Source: an uncultured Neisseriaceae bacterium
Lineage (GTDB): Bacteria > Pseudomonadota > Gammaproteobacteria > Burkholderiales > Neisseriaceae
Direction of reading: 5' to 3'
Length of the DNA: 64,000 nucleotides
Assembly (NCBI GenBank): GCA_945267035.1
Contig: CALYOS010000003.1
Location: 42,678-106,677, forward strand
In this document: positions 26,945-37,563 of the stretch, piece by piece
How the letters are laid out: each line of letters opens with the position of its first letter
Position numbering within the stretch: position 1 is the first letter of the stretch
Notes under the pieces: model-generated
What the model saw: only the letters and a program-made list of their open reading frames with translations
What the model was told of the DNA's origin: nothing
The model's database searches: none
Program-made: the position numbers and the translations under genes

Positions 26945-27873
26945 GCTGGCGACACATTCATAAACACTTTGGCGACAAACTAATCGCAAACGACTTAAGT
27001 TTGGATGTTAATGATGGTGAATTGATTGCGATATTGGGAGAAAGTGGCAGCGGTAAATCGACTATGCTGAATATTGCTGCCGGTTTGGTGGCTCCAGATG
27101 ACGGTTCAGTGTGGGTAAATGAGCAAAATATCACCAATTGGGCAGCGGAGAAACGCCGTTTGGGTTTGATGTTTCAGGATTATGCCTTATTACCTCATCT
27201 GAATGTTTGGCAAAACGTTGCTTTTGGCTTACGTATGCATGGTGTCAGCAAAAAAGAAGCTCGTCAGCAGGCTTATGAGCTGTTAGCGCAAATCGGACTG
27301 GCTGATTTGGAGCAACAACGTATTCAAGTTTTATCTGGCGGGGAACGGCAGCGAGTAGCCTTAGCACGCGCTTTGATTATGCAGCCGCAGGGATTATTGT
27401 TGGATGAGCCTTTTTCAGCACTGGATACGAGCTTACGTAGTAATTTGCAGCAATTGACCTTACGCTTAATACAACAACAGCATTGCCCGGCTGTATTGGT
27501 CACGCATAGTCCAAAGGAAGCTTTTGCTATGGCTAACTGGATTTGTCTGCTACACCATGGAAAATGGGTGCAACAGGGCACAGTAACCGAGCTTCTGGCT
27601 CGGCCGCTTAATGCTTGGGTAGCTCGGCTGTTAGGTTGCGATAATGTTACCGATAATTGGTATATTCCACAAACTGCGATGCAATATGATGCCCAGCACG
27701 GCACACCATTACAGGTTTGTACAGTTAACCTGACCGCCACCAACTATGATGTGCAGCTAATGCATCCGCAGTACGGATTGTTACATTGGTGGTTGCCATT
27801 GACGCAGCCGGTTAATGTGGGTGATTGGTTACCCCTGACTATCTGGTCGGAACAAATTGTAATTTTTCCCTGA
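26938..27873 (+). CDS. thiQ: Thiamine ABC transporter ATP-binding protein with C-terminal extension
   Basis: ABC ATPase that powers thiamine import. Walker A GESGSGKST near residue 36, Q-loop FQDYALLPHLNVWQN, signature LSGGERQRVALARAL, Walker B GLLLDEPFSALD and the switch histidine VTHSPKEA are all present. At 311 residues it is about 80 longer than E. coli ThiQ (232); the extra C-terminal part (from about residue 230) resembles a TOBE-like regulatory domain. The ATG at 26938 overlaps the thiP stop; the earlier in-frame start at 26908 lies within thiP and is not preferred. Confidence 0.9.
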   Translation: MLSWRHIHKHFGDKLIANDLSLDVNDGELIAILGESGSGKSTMLNIAAGLVAPDDGSVWVNEQNITNWAAEKRRLGLMFQDYALLPHLNVWQNVAFGLRMHGVSKKEARQQAYELLAQIGLADLEQQRIQVLSGGERQRVALARALIMQPQGLLLDEPFSALDTSLRSNLQQLTLRLIQQQHCPAVLVTHSPKEAFAMANWICLLHHGKWVQQGTVTELLARPLNAWVARLLGCDNVTDNWYIPQTAMQYDAQHGTPLQVCTVNLTATNYDVQLMHPQYGLLHWWLPLTQPVNVGDWLPLTIWSEQIVIFP

Positions 27874-27943
27874 TGATCTGTAGCTGAGCCGGCATATTTT
27901 GCGTGGTTAGGCTAGCGTTATGGCTAACATTAGTAGTTGAAGG

Positions 27944-27952
27944 TGATATAAT
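27944..27952 (+). promoter_or_regulatory. Extended -10 promoter for fba
   Basis: TGATATAAT at 27944-27952 combines the extended TG motif with a perfect TATAAT, 45 bases before the fba ATG. No convincing -35 hexamer is seen at 17 bases upstream, which extended -10 promoters tolerate. Confidence 0.55.
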
Positions 27953-27997
27953 TACACTTATTTTTGCTCAACTATTCATTTATTCACGGAGATTCTC

Positions 27998-29062
27998 ATG
28001 GCTTTAGTTTCTATGCGCCAACTGCTTGATCATGCTGCTGAAAACAGCTATGGTTTGCCGGCATTTAACGTCAATAATCTGGAACAGATGCGCGCAATTA
28101 TGGAAGCAGCTGATGAAGTCAATGCTCCAGTGATCGTGCAGGCCAGTGCTGGAGCGCGTAAATATGCTGGAGCGCCTTTTTTGCGTCATCTTATTTTGGC
28201 CGCGATAGAAGAATTTCCTCATATTCCAGTCGTGATGCATCAGGATCATGGCGCATCACCTGAAGTTTGCCAGCGTTCCATTCAGCTTGGGTTTTCATCC
28301 GTGATGATGGATGGATCACTGCTCAGCGATGCGAAAACACCTTCTACTTATGAATATAATGTTGATGTGACTCGGAAAACCGTCTATATGGCACATGCTT
28401 GCGGTGTTTCAGTTGAAGGGGAAATCGGTTGTCTGGGGAATCTGGAAACCGGGGAAGCTGGGGAAGAAGACGGAGTTGGGGCTGTTGGTAAGTTAAGTCA
28501 TGATCAAATGTTGACCAGTGTCGATGAAGCGGTACGCTTTGTACAAGACACCAGTGTCGATGCTTTGGCTATCGCCATAGGTACCAGTCATGGTGCTTAT
28601 AAATTTACGCGCAAACCAACAGGTGATGTTTTGCGTATCGACCGTATTCGTGAAATTCATGAGCGTCTACCCAATACCCATCTGGTGATGCACGGATCCA
28701 GCTCAGTGCCACAGGAATGGTTGCAGGTGATCAATGAATATGGTGGTGAAATTCCTGAAACTTATGGTGTGCCGGTTGAAGAAATTGTGCAGGGTATCAA
28801 ATACGGTGTGCGTAAAGTGAACATAGATACCGACCTGCGACTGGCGAGTACTGGAGCTATTCGTCGTTTTCTGGCAACACATCCAGCCGAATTTGATCCA
28901 CGTAAATATTTTACCGAAACCATTAAAGCCATGAAACAGATTTGTATTGATCGCTATGTGGCTTTTGGTGCTCAAGGTCAGGCAGATAAAATTAAGCCTA
29001 TATCATTAGAAAAAATGGCTAATCGTTATGCTAAAGGCGAATTGGTGCAGATTATTAAATAA
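27998..29062 (+). CDS. fba: Class II fructose-bisphosphate aldolase
   Basis: Zinc-dependent aldolase interconverting fructose 1,6-bisphosphate with dihydroxyacetone phosphate and glyceraldehyde 3-phosphate. The 354-residue enzyme has the zinc-binding HQDHGAS near residue 81, [18 protein letters not shown] near 133, [12 protein letters not shown] near 188, [13 protein letters not shown] and [13 protein letters not shown]. This is the class IIB-like form common in betaproteobacteria. Start after GGAGA. A single-gene unit with promoter and terminator. Confidence 0.96.
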   Translation: MALVSMRQLLDHAAENSYGLPAFNVNNLEQMRAIMEAADEVNAPVIVQASAGARKYAGAPFLRHLILAAIEEFPHIPVVMHQDHGASPEVCQRSIQLGFSSVMMDGSLLSDAKTPSTYEYNVDVTRKTVYMAHACGVSVEGEIGCLGNLETGEAGEEDGVGAVGKLSHDQMLTSVDEAVRFVQDTSVDALAIAIGTSHGAYKFTRKPTGDVLRIDRIREIHERLPNTHLVMHGSSSVPQEWLQVINEYGGEIPETYGVPVEEIVQGIKYGVRKVNIDTDLRLASTGAIRRFLATHPAEFDPRKYFTETIKAMKQICIDRYVAFGAQGQADKIKPISLEKMANRYAKGELVQIIK

Positions 29063-29086
29063 TCCCATCAGAAACTGTATGCAACA

Positions 29087-29116
29087 AGGGCTATTCTTGA
29101 GGAATAGTCCTTTTTT
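29087..29116 (+). terminator. Terminator of fba
   Basis: GGGCTATTC and GGAATAGTCC pair around a 4-base loop and are followed by six T residues, about 25 bases after the fba stop. Confidence 0.85.
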
Positions 29117-29172
29117 GCGTGCCCCATAAGTTAAACAGCAAAATCATCAATCTTATATTCGACTAAAATTAA

Positions 29173-29709
29173 TTAGACCACTGTTTCAGGAACCTTACTT
29201 AACAAGGCTGTCTGCATAAATTGCCGTTGGAAATACAATAATGCCTGTTGCTCGTGTGTGTCAGGAACATGAATATGGTCGATGGCAACATAAAAGATAC
29301 TGTGGGTACCGATGTCATGGCTATTAATGATATGTCCATGAAGATGTGCCAGTGCGCCAGGTAACTGTGGTTGGGCAGATTGCGGATGAGTTTCCCAGTT
29401 ATTTTGTAAAAAGCGTTCTGCTGCACTAATTGGGGTTATACCAGCAAAGTGTTCCGCTACATCTTGTTGCGTGTGGGATAAGACATTAATACATAAATGT
29501 TTGTTGCGACGAAGAATAGGTTGAATTCGTGCACGTTGATTAATACACAGTAATACCGTCGGTGGTGTATCCGTGACTGAACTAATGGCTGTCAGAGTAA
29601 TGCCGTATCGACCGGCTTCACCATCTGTGGTGATCACATGTACGCTGGCAGCCACTTTTGCCATCGCATCGCGATATAAAGAAGGGATATTGGTAGTGGT
29701 TTGATTCAT
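29173..29709 (-). CDS. Flavin reductase, HpaC-like
   Basis: FMN-binding split-barrel flavin reductase, 178 residues, similar to the reductase component (HpaC) of 4-hydroxyphenylacetate 3-monooxygenase. Motifs are MAKVAASVHVITTDGEAGRYGITLTAISSVT near the N terminus and PPTVLLCINQRAR, followed by the typical NVLSHTQQDVAEHFAG. It would supply reduced flavin to a partner oxygenase. It starts 3 bases after the stop of the HpaR-type regulator, so the two form an operon. No hpaB oxygenase gene is in this window, and the physiological partner is unknown. Confidence 0.85.
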   Translation of the reverse strand: MNQTTTNIPSLYRDAMAKVAASVHVITTDGEAGRYGITLTAISSVTDTPPTVLLCINQRARIQPILRRNKHLCINVLSHTQQDVAEHFAGITPISAAERFLQNNWETHPQSAQPQLPGALAHLHGHIINSHDIGTHSIFYVAIDHIHVPDTHEQQALLYFQRQFMQTALLSKVPETVV

Positions 29710-29712
29710 GTG

Positions 29713-30162
29713 TTAATTAGATTCTTCGTTATTATCGATAGCAATATCCGTAAATTCTTTTAATAAATTACCCAGTTGTTGCAGTTTTTCCTGAGTAAAG
29801 CGTTCTTCAAGAGTCTTATAACGTGCATCTACAGCAATACAGAATTTTTCATATAGATGTTCACCCTCACTGGTCAATTTCAGAAAAACACGACGTTGAT
29901 CATTAGACGGTTTTAATCTAACTACAAAGTTGAGTTTTTCAAGCCGGGTTAATATACCGGTCAAACTTGGACGCAGTATACAAGCCTGTTTGGCTAAATC
30001 CTGAAAATCCATAATACCGTGTTCAGCAAGTAAACGAATAATGCGCCATTGCTGATCAGTGATGCCCATATCGTTCAGCATGGGACGAAAGTGAGAAAGT
30101 AACGCTTCACGAGTCTGAATCAGGACGATGTTCAGGGATGAGTATCTAGATGTGTTAACCAC
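29713..30162 (-). CDS. MarR-family regulator, HpaR/FarR/NadR type
   Basis: Winged-helix transcriptional regulator of the HpaR family. The motif ITDQQWRIIRLLAEHGIMDFQDLAKQACILRPSLTGILTRLEKLNFVVRLKP spans the DNA-binding domain (shown here as overlapping signature parts: DQQWRIIRLLAE, ACILRPSLTGILTRLE, PSNDQRRVFLKLT). Neisserial homologues (FarR/NadR) bind 4-hydroxyphenylacetate-type ligands. The GTG at 30162 is chosen because GGAGA lies 6 bases upstream and the family starts just before SSLNIVLIQTREALLSHFRP; the frame extends to a TTG at 30183. Co-transcribed with the flavin reductase. Confidence 0.87.
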   Translation of the reverse strand: MVNTSRYSSLNIVLIQTREALLSHFRPMLNDMGITDQQWRIIRLLAEHGIMDFQDLAKQACILRPSLTGILTRLEKLNFVVRLKPSNDQRRVFLKLTSEGEHLYEKFCIAVDARYKTLEERFTQEKLQQLGNLLKEFTDIAIDNNEESN

Positions 30163-30361
30163 CAGTATTCTCCATTCTATCAATGTATCCGGTTCAAATT
30201 GTGTTAATAAATATATAGAAAATTAATTAATTTATAAATATAAAAATATGAATTAACTTATTTTAATCATTTTATACAATTTATATTAGTTTAACTAATT
30301 GTTTTATATCTAATATTATTTATTTGATTAAATATTGCTTTGAAACAATAAAATAGGAAAA

Positions 30362-30379
30362 AGCCGCCTGCTGGCGGCT
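30362..30379 (-). terminator. Terminator of valS
   Basis: AGCCGCC at 30362-30368 pairs with GGCGGCT at 30373-30379; on the minus strand it is followed by a T-run, just after the valS stop. Confidence 0.8.
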
Positions 30380-30388
30380 GATTTAACA

Positions 30389-33232
30389 TTATTGATATTT
30401 TTCCAATTGTTTGGAAATTTGAGACATCTTTTCCTCAAGCTCAGCCAGTTCGAGACGATCTTTCTCTACTAGGTGTGCCGGAGCTTTTTCAGCATAACCG
30501 GGTTTGGATAGCTTGGCATCAATCTTATCAATTTTCTTTTGTAGTTTTTCCGCTTCCTTGTGTAAGCGCAAACGTTCCGCCGCTTTATCCACTTCCACTT
30601 TGAGCATCAATCTGGCACCCTGACAAACAGCAACCGGTGCGTCATCAGTTTCAGGTAAACGCTCAACTTGTTGCGCTTCGCTTAAACGAGCCATCATGGG
30701 TAAATAGGGTAGTAAATCGCCCAGATCATGACTACTTTGTATCAACAGCGGAACTTTAACGCTCATGGCTAAGCCCATTTCGCCACGTAAATTGCGCACA
30801 CTGTTGATCAAGTCTTGTAGATAGGTCATCTGCTCCATAGCCGGCGGTTGGATTAGACTTTCGTCAGCAACCGGCCACGCAGCCAGCATAATACTGTCTG
30901 TTTGTTTGGCATTGGCCAAGGGAGCTAAAGTTTGCCACAATTCTTCAGTGATAAAAGGCATGACTGGATGCAATAACCGTAACACCGTTTCCAATACTCT
31001 GACCAAAGTACGGCGGGTAGCACGTTGCTGTGCTGCATCACCTTTTTGTAACTGCGTTTTAGCCAATTCGACATACCAGTCACAATATTCATTCCAGATA
31101 AATTCGTACAACGTTTGCGCCAGCATATCAAACCGATAAGTATCCAGCGCTTCAGTCACAGCGTTAATGGTTTGTTGCAAGCGCGTCAGTAACCATTGAT
31201 CAACAAAACTGTAGGATAATGGCAACGTTTCGTCTTGCCCACAGTCTTGGTTTTCAACATTCATCAACACAAAGCGACTGGCATTCCACAACTTATTGCA
31301 GAAATTGCGGTAGCCTTCTGCACGTTTGAAATCGAAATTAATGGTACGACCAAGGCTGGCGTAGCTGGCCATAGTGAAGCGTAAGGCATCGGCACCAAAT
31401 ACCGGAATACCATTTGGAAACAGTTTTTCCGTATCTTTAACCACTTGGGGAGCTTTTTCTGGACGGCGCAGGCCAGTAGTGCGTTTGATCAGCAGTTCTG
31501 GTAGATCAATGCCGTCAATCAGATCCACTGGATCAATCACATTGCCCTCAGATTTAGACATTTTTTTGCCTTCATGGTCGCGCACCATACCGTGAATATA
31601 AATATCATGGAAAGGAACCTTACCCGTGAAGTGCGTAGTCATCATAATCATTCTTGCAACCCAGAAGAAAATGATTTCATAACCGGTTACGAGTACCTGT
31701 GAAGGCAAAAATGCCTTAAGTTCTGGGGTGTTTTCAGGCCAGCCTAAAGTAGAAAAAGGCACCAATGCAGAAGAAAACCACGTGTCTAATACGTCTTCAT
31801 CCCGAGTTAAAACCGCATCTGCCCCTGCTTGAGCCAGTGCTTCTGCTTCATTACGGGCCACATAGACCTGACCATGCTGATCATACCAAGCCGGAATCTG
31901 GTGACCCCACCATAATTGACGGGAAATGCACCAGTCCTGAATATTATTCATCCATTGATTATAGGTATTGACCCAATTTTCTGGAATAAAGCGTACCTGA
32001 CCACTTTCAACGGCATGAATACATTTCTCAGTTAGGGTTTTACCTTTGAATTCTGATTCGGGTTCGGCATACACACCATTATCCGGTGTGCGTGTCATGG
32101 CGACAAACCACTGATTGGTCAGCATCGGTTCAATCACACTGCCGGTACGGTCACCTTTCGGTGTCATCAACTTATGCTCTTCAACCTTAACCAGTAACCC
32201 TTGCTCTTGCAAATCGGCAACCATCTGTTTACGGGCTTTAAATCTATCCATACCGGCATACTGTGCCGGTAAACTGATGGCTGGCTGCACTTGACCTTGG
32301 AAATTGAATACTTCTGCTTGTGGCAAAATAGTCGCATCTAAAGCAAGAACATTAACTAAAGCTGTCTGATGACGTTTCCCAACTTCATAATCGTTGAAGT
32401 CATGAGCTGGTGTAATTTTGACGCAACCAGTACCGAAATCTTTATCGACATATTCGTCCGCAATAACTGGAATAGTACGACCAGATAAAGGTAATAACAG
32501 TTGTTTGCCAATAAACGAAGCATAACGTTCATCTTCAGGATGCACCGCTACCGCTACATCTCCTAAAAGCGTTTCCGGACGGGTTGTAGCAACGATCAAT
32601 GATTGCGTAGGGTCATCGGCTAGAGGATAACGAATATGCCACATATGGCCGTTTTCTTCGATATTTTCCACTTCCAGATCAGATACGGCCGTGCCCAATA
32701 CCGGATCCCAGTTTACCAACCGTTTGCCGCGATAAATTAGTCCTTGCTGAAACAATCGTACAAATACTTCACTCACCACTTCAGCACGCGTTTCATCCAT
32801 GGTGAAATATTCGCGGCTCCAGTCAACTGAACAACCAACTCGGCGCATCTGCTCAGTAATGGTGCCACCGGAAAATTTTTTCCAATCCCAAATTTTGGCT
32901 ATAAAAGCATCTCGACCAAGATCATGACGGGTAATATTTTCAGCAGCCAGTTGCCGTTCAACCACAATTTGTGTAGCGATACCGGCATGATCAGAGCCCG
33001 GAATCCAGCATACATTTTCACCTTTCATACGGTGATAACGAGTCAAACCATCCATAATGGTCTGATTAAATGCATGCCCCATATGCAAAGTACCAGTCAC
33101 GTTTGGTGGCGGTAACTGGATAGCAAATGATGGTTTATTTAAATCAAGTGAAGGTTCGAAGTAGCCGCGTTCTTCCCATTGCTGATACCAGCGGGCTTCA
33201 ATTTCACTCGGAGAGTATTGGCTGTTTAACAT
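30389..33232 (-). CDS. valS: Valine--tRNA ligase
   Basis: Class I aminoacyl-tRNA synthetase for valine with an editing domain. The 947 residues contain the HIGH motif [15 protein letters not shown] near residue 42, the editing-domain region [18 protein letters not shown], the KMSKS loop [16 protein letters not shown] near residue 554 and the C-terminal coiled-coil tRNA-binding arm ([20 protein letters not shown] onwards). Length and order are normal. The gene stands alone on the minus strand with its own terminator. Confidence 0.98.
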   Translation of the reverse strand: MLNSQYSPSEIEARWYQQWEERGYFEPSLDLNKPSFAIQLPPPNVTGTLHMGHAFNQTIMDGLTRYHRMKGENVCWIPGSDHAGIATQIVVERQLAAENITRHDLGRDAFIAKIWDWKKFSGGTITEQMRRVGCSVDWSREYFTMDETRAEVVSEVFVRLFQQGLIYRGKRLVNWDPVLGTAVSDLEVENIEENGHMWHIRYPLADDPTQSLIVATTRPETLLGDVAVAVHPEDERYASFIGKQLLLPLSGRTIPVIADEYVDKDFGTGCVKITPAHDFNDYEVGKRHQTALVNVLALDATILPQAEVFNFQGQVQPAISLPAQYAGMDRFKARKQMVADLQEQGLLVKVEEHKLMTPKGDRTGSVIEPMLTNQWFVAMTRTPDNGVYAEPESEFKGKTLTEKCIHAVESGQVRFIPENWVNTYNQWMNNIQDWCISRQLWWGHQIPAWYDQHGQVYVARNEAEALAQAGADAVLTRDEDVLDTWFSSALVPFSTLGWPENTPELKAFLPSQVLVTGYEIIFFWVARMIMMTTHFTGKVPFHDIYIHGMVRDHEGKKMSKSEGNVIDPVDLIDGIDLPELLIKRTTGLRRPEKAPQVVKDTEKLFPNGIPVFGADALRFTMASYASLGRTINFDFKRAEGYRNFCNKLWNASRFVLMNVENQDCGQDETLPLSYSFVDQWLLTRLQQTINAVTEALDTYRFDMLAQTLYEFIWNEYCDWYVELAKTQLQKGDAAQQRATRRTLVRVLETVLRLLHPVMPFITEELWQTLAPLANAKQTDSIMLAAWPVADESLIQPPAMEQMTYLQDLINSVRNLRGEMGLAMSVKVPLLIQSSHDLGDLLPYLPMMARLSEAQQVERLPETDDAPVAVCQGARLMLKVEVDKAAERLRLHKEAEKLQKKIDKIDAKLSKPGYAEKAPAHLVEKDRLELAELEEKMSQISKQLEKYQ

Positions 33233-33705
33233 GGTTACTGGTTTAGAAAATAACTAAAAATAAGACAGCGATTATAACGCATAGATTCGGTTAAGGTTCA
33301 GAACCTTAGATTTATATTCGGTATAATTGCGTTGCTAAAAGAAATTTTAGTCCAGCGTCAGCTTAAAAGAGAATAAATAATCCATTGATTTAATGTATTA
33401 ATCTAAATGTTTCAGCTTGACGATAAAAACGATAAAAAAAAGTATCAAGACTTTTCAGAAAAATGTTGTTAAAAGACCGATTTTCTCAAGTCGTCACATC
33501 ATTACCCTTAAATATATTTCCACAATGTTTAACTTCAATTATTTTGCTGACTTAATCCTGATAACTACCGCGCTAAAAAAACGCGACAATCCATACATCA
33601 GCTAATCGGCCAAAATGGCCATTCAGATTGGTTAATCAAAAATCATCTATGTTGAACTGATTGATGGTTGAACCGTCATACTAGAATATGGGTAAACCAT
33701 CAAAA
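33233..33705. other. Non-coding stretch between valS and ffh
   Basis: A TATAAT at 33322-33327 on the plus strand with a weak -35 could be a promoter, but no RNA gene or supported ORF follows. A 62-codon ORF at 33417-33605 has no recognised similarity and no good RBS. Confidence 0.4.
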
Positions 33706-33732
33706 AAACTGCCTGAAATACTCAGGCAGTTT
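33706..33732 (-). terminator. Terminator of ffh, with DUS-like arms
   Basis: AAACTGCCTGA at 33706-33716 pairs perfectly with TCAGGCAGTTT at 33722-33732, followed on the minus strand by a T-run. The arms resemble the core of a DNA uptake sequence (CTGCCTGAA). Confidence 0.85.
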
Positions 33733-33739
33733 GCAGATA

Positions 33740-35098
33740 TTATTGCGGGAACATCCCTTTCATTCCTTTGGCCATACGCAGCAGCTTGCCCATTCCACCT
33801 TTTGTCAGCGATTTCATCATCTTTTGTGATTGTTCAAACTGCTTAAGCATTTTATTTACTTCCTGCACAGTTACACCTGCACCATTGGCAATCCGCCGTT
33901 TACGGCTGGCTTTAATCAGCAATGGATGACTGCGTTCTTTCGGCGTCATCGAATTGATGATGGCTTCAACACGATTCATGGCTTTTGCGGCAGTTCCTTC
34001 CGGTACCTGTGTCGCCATTTTGCCCATTTCGCCTGGTAATTTGGACATGATCGATTCAATTCCACCCATCTTATGCATTTGTTGAATCTGCGCTTTAAAG
34101 TCATTTAGGTCGAAACCCTTGCCCTTATGCAGCTTCTTCGCCATCTGCTGAGCAGTTTTTTCGTCGATACCTTTTTGCACATCTTCAATCAGCGATAAGA
34201 CATCGCCCATACCCAGAATACGTGAGGCCATACGGTCTGGATAAAACGGTTCTAATCCAGTGATTTTTTCACCCACACCAATAAACTTGATGGGTTTACC
34301 TGTTACATGACGCACAGACAGGGCAGCACCACCACGGGCATCACCATCCATTTTAGTGAGCACCACGCCAGTCAACGGCAGAGTATCATTAAATGCTTTG
34401 GCCGTATTGACTGCATCCTGACCCTGCATGGCATCCACCACGAACAAGGTTTCAACTGGGTTGATTGCGGCGTGAACCTGCTGGATTTCATCCATCATTT
34501 TCTCATCAATCGCCAGTCGACCGGCCGTATCAACCATCAAAACATCATAAAAATGCTTTTTAGCATAATCTAAAGCATTGCTGGCAATAGTAACAGGCTG
34601 CTCATTTTCGTTGGAAGGGAAGAAATCCACTTCGACCTGTTGTGCCAATAGTTTTAACTGTTCAATAGCCGCAGGACGATAAACGTCAGCAGAAACAACC
34701 AATACTTTTTTCTTATGGTCATTTTTCAGTAATCTGGCCAGTTTGCCCACAGTCGTGGTTTTACCGGCACCTTGTAAACCCGCCATCAGAATAACTGCTG
34801 GTGGGACTGCTGCCAGATTTAAACTGCTGTTTTCTTTACCCATCAGCTCGGTTAGTGCATCATTGACCACACCAATAAAAGCCTGACCAGGCGTGAGGCT
34901 GCCGATGACCTCTTGACCGACTGCACGTTCTTTTACCGAACTCATAAAATCTTTTACAACCGGTAAAGCCACGTCTGCTTCCAGTAAAGCCATGCGAACT
35001 TCGCGCAAAGCTTCCTTGATATTATCTTCACTCAGGCGCGCTTGACCGCGCAGGGTTTTAGCGATTTTACTAAAGCGATCTGATAGATTATCTAACAT
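33740..35098 (-). CDS. ffh: Signal recognition particle protein Ffh
   Basis: SRP54-type GTPase that binds 4.5S RNA and delivers nascent membrane proteins to FtsY. The 452 residues have the N domain, then the G domain with GLQGAGKTTTVGKLA near residue 106, VSADVYRPAAIEQL, VDTAGRLAIDEKMM and TKMDGDARGGAALSV, and the methionine-rich M domain ending KGGMGKLLRMAKGMKGMFPQ. Start after GGAGAC. Transcription ends at a strong hairpin. Confidence 0.98.
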   Translation of the reverse strand: MLDNLSDRFSKIAKTLRGQARLSEDNIKEALREVRMALLEADVALPVVKDFMSSVKERAVGQEVIGSLTPGQAFIGVVNDALTELMGKENSSLNLAAVPPAVILMAGLQGAGKTTTVGKLARLLKNDHKKKVLVVSADVYRPAAIEQLKLLAQQVEVDFFPSNENEQPVTIASNALDYAKKHFYDVLMVDTAGRLAIDEKMMDEIQQVHAAINPVETLFVVDAMQGQDAVNTAKAFNDTLPLTGVVLTKMDGDARGGAALSVRHVTGKPIKFIGVGEKITGLEPFYPDRMASRILGMGDVLSLIEDVQKGIDEKTAQQMAKKLHKGKGFDLNDFKAQIQQMHKMGGIESIMSKLPGEMGKMATQVPEGTAAKAMNRVEAIINSMTPKERSHPLLIKASRKRRIANGAGVTVQEVNKMLKQFEQSQKMMKSLTKGGMGKLLRMAKGMKGMFPQ

Positions 35099-36096
35099 CG
35101 AAACCGTCTCCAGCTACGTGTAAGTAGCCTGTTCATATCTGTTGAAAATCGCTACTTCCAATCAATTCCATAAAAATGGGGGATGAATAAAAGGCGATTT
35201 GGTTATAAAATAGCACACTGTCGCTTCCTCTAAATCTGTTTTTAATCGATGAAGCGACAAAATATTGCCTATTTTACACTACGCGCGCCTAAAAATGGCG
35301 CGCTATTGTTGCGGAAAAAAATGAGTTGTTTAATTTTGGTGCGGATATTTGCCTACACAGTACTCAACAATAGGTATTTGGTCTGCTTCACATAGCCAGA
35401 ATTTTTCAGCTCAGTACACTGCGGAAAGAGCCAACTATTTTTTGCCAGTATCGCTGTTAAATGCCTGCGTAGTATAGCAGCCTTTTTAATGCCAAAACGA
35501 CTATTGGCGCGGATTGGACGGGTAAATAATCTAACTTCAGGGTTAATGATTTTATTCAAAGGAATGGAAATATTCACTACAGTGTGCAAGGTTCGTAATT
35601 GATGTATTTTCCTGTGATTGTGGCGCTGATGTTGAGTGTTTCGATAATACCAATCTGGGCAATAGTCATAACCTGAAAAGTGGTGCATTTATGCTACAGG
35701 TATTTTCATTATTACAGGCGATTTTATGCTGATAAAATATTACAGCTGGCGTCGCCTTTGATCAAATACTTGTGATTTTATTTCTTACCCGTTGCTTGCA
35801 ATTGAAATAGTGGTGTTTGAAAGATTGAGGGCGCAGTTTTTTTCAGCAGGCAATATTTTGGCAACCCAAAAATTTAATCACAAAACCATCTTTTGGTGTT
35901 GTCTTGGTTAATTTTTGATCATTCTGTTTATGACATCATACCCAAGCTTGGCGCGGAAAACAGCGGCTTTTTGGTTAATTAGTGTCTTATGTCAGTCTGG
36001 TGCTGGGTTATTTCAACAGCAAATTTGAGCATGAATTTTTGTTTTAACTTTTATTTTTAATAGTATCACCCTGATTTGTAACCATAGGATATTTGA
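35099..36096. other. Nearly 1 kb without a supported gene
   Basis: A 111-codon minus-strand ORF (35353-35688) has biased, histidine/arginine-rich composition and no recognisable motif, so I do not call it. The last 100 bases are the leader of the transporter gene. Possibly this is the remains of a lost gene. Confidence 0.4.
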
Positions 36097-37488
36097 ATGA
36101 GTGACTTACAATCGTCAGTTGACAGCCATAAGCAAAGCGCAGCTGAACAACGTTTAGCCACACCTGAAGGACGACGGGAATTTATTAAGGCAACACTTTC
36201 CTGCTGGCTTGGTACCACCATGGAATATGTGGATTTTGCCCTGTACGGTCTGGCCGCAGGTCTGGTGTTCGGAGATGTGTTTTTTCCAGAAGTAACGCCG
36301 ACACTTGCCTTATTATCAAGTTTTGCCACTTATTCAGTTGGCTTTGTTGCCCGCCCGATTGGTGCCATCTTTTTTGGCCGAATGGGCGATCGCAAAGGAC
36401 GGAAATTTGTACTGGTGACGACCATCGCATTAATGGGGATTTCCACTACCCTAATTGGCTTTATTCCCAGCTATGCCACCATTGGTCTATGGGCACCATT
36501 GATGCTGGTCATATTACGCTTCGTTCAGGGCTTTGGTGCCGGTGCTGAGCTTTCTGGCGCTACTGTCATGCTGGGGGAATATGCTCCTCCAAAACACCGC
36601 GGTCTGATTGCCTCCATTATTGGCATTGGTTCCAACAGTGGTACATTGGTCGCGTCCGCCGTATGGCTGCTAGTCCTGATGCTGGATCCTGCAGATGTGA
36701 ATACCTGGGGCTGGCGCATTCCATTTGTCCTCAGTGCCTTAATTGCTGTTGCTGCAACATTAATCCGTCGCCATGTGCGTGAAACACCGGTGTTTGAACA
36801 GGAGCAAAAAGAATCTGAACAAGCACCAACAGATAACGGCTCAGCGACCCCAGCCACCGCCAACCATTCTCACACTTCCCTATGGGCGCGCAATAAAGCG
36901 TTTTTTGTCATGCTAGGGTTGCGAATTGGTGAAAATGGACCATCTTATTTGGCACAAGGATTTGTCATTGGCTATGTAGTCAAAATTCTGCATGTCAATA
37001 AAACTGTTGCCACTACAGCGGTATTTGTGGCTTCCTTGCTGGGTTTCTTTGTGATTCCGTTTGCTGGTTGGCTGTCTGACCGGTTTGGTCGACGCATTGT
37101 TTACCGTTGGTTCTGCTTCCTGCTCATGCTGTATGCCGTGCCAGCTTATATGTTTCTGGAAACCCGTGATCCCTTCATCGTAGCCACGATTATTGTTATC
37201 GGTATGTGTTTGGCTTCACTGGGGATCTTCGGTGTACAGGCAGCATATGGCGTAGAGCTTTTCGGTGTACGCAACCGCTATTCCAAAATGGCTCTGGCCA
37301 AAGAACTCGGTGGTATCCTTTCTGGTGGTACAGCAGCTTTAGTTGCTTCAGCATTATTTGATCATTACAAGTCATGGTGGCCTATTGCCATTTACTTCGC
37401 AGTCATGGCCGGTACTGGTTTTGTCACTACTTTCTTTGCTCCGGAAACACGCGGACGTGATCTAAATGCAGTTGAAGATGCTATCTAA
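36097..37488 (+). CDS. MFS transporter, metabolite:H+ symporter (MHS) type
   Basis: Inner-membrane secondary transporter, 463 residues, about 12 helices. The loop 2-3 signature reads GRMGDRKGRKFVL and the matching second-half loop SDRFGRRIVYRWF. The segment SCWLGTTMEYVDFALYGLAAGLVFGDVFFP near residues 33-63 and the following SFATYSVGFVARPIGAIFFG are typical of the MHS subgroup (proline/betaine, shikimate, citrate and similar substrates). The nucleoside hydrolase 75 bases downstream suggests a nucleoside or related substrate, which is inference only. RBS AGGA before the ATG. Confidence 0.88.
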   Translation: MSDLQSSVDSHKQSAAEQRLATPEGRREFIKATLSCWLGTTMEYVDFALYGLAAGLVFGDVFFPEVTPTLALLSSFATYSVGFVARPIGAIFFGRMGDRKGRKFVLVTTIALMGISTTLIGFIPSYATIGLWAPLMLVILRFVQGFGAGAELSGATVMLGEYAPPKHRGLIASIIGIGSNSGTLVASAVWLLVLMLDPADVNTWGWRIPFVLSALIAVAATLIRRHVRETPVFEQEQKESEQAPTDNGSATPATANHSHTSLWARNKAFFVMLGLRIGENGPSYLAQGFVIGYVVKILHVNKTVATTAVFVASLLGFFVIPFAGWLSDRFGRRIVYRWFCFLLMLYAVPAYMFLETRDPFIVATIIVIGMCLASLGIFGVQAAYGVELFGVRNRYSKMALAKELGGILSGGTAALVASALFDHYKSWWPIAIYFAVMAGTGFVTTFFAPETRGRDLNAVEDAI

Positions 37489-37514
37489 AGCGTTCTCAAT
37501 TGATTGATACATAA

Positions 37515-37539
37515 AACGGAGTCAGTTTCTGACTCCGTT
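37515..37539. other. Perfect 11-bp hairpin between transporter and nucleoside hydrolase genes
   Basis: AACGGAGTCAG at 37515-37525 pairs with CTGACTCCGTT at 37529-37539 around a TTT loop. No T-run follows, so it may be a weak terminator or an intercistronic mRNA-stabilising element. Confidence 0.55.
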
Positions 37540-37563
37540 GCAATATACGTATAGGTAAGATTT

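Noticed and set aside
33417..33605. 62-codon plus-strand ORF between valS and ffh
   Set aside because: Short, lysine-rich, no RBS and no similarity recognised.
35353..35688. 111-codon minus-strand ORF
   Set aside because: Unusual composition, no motif, no RBS and no neighbour supporting it; probably a chance ORF.
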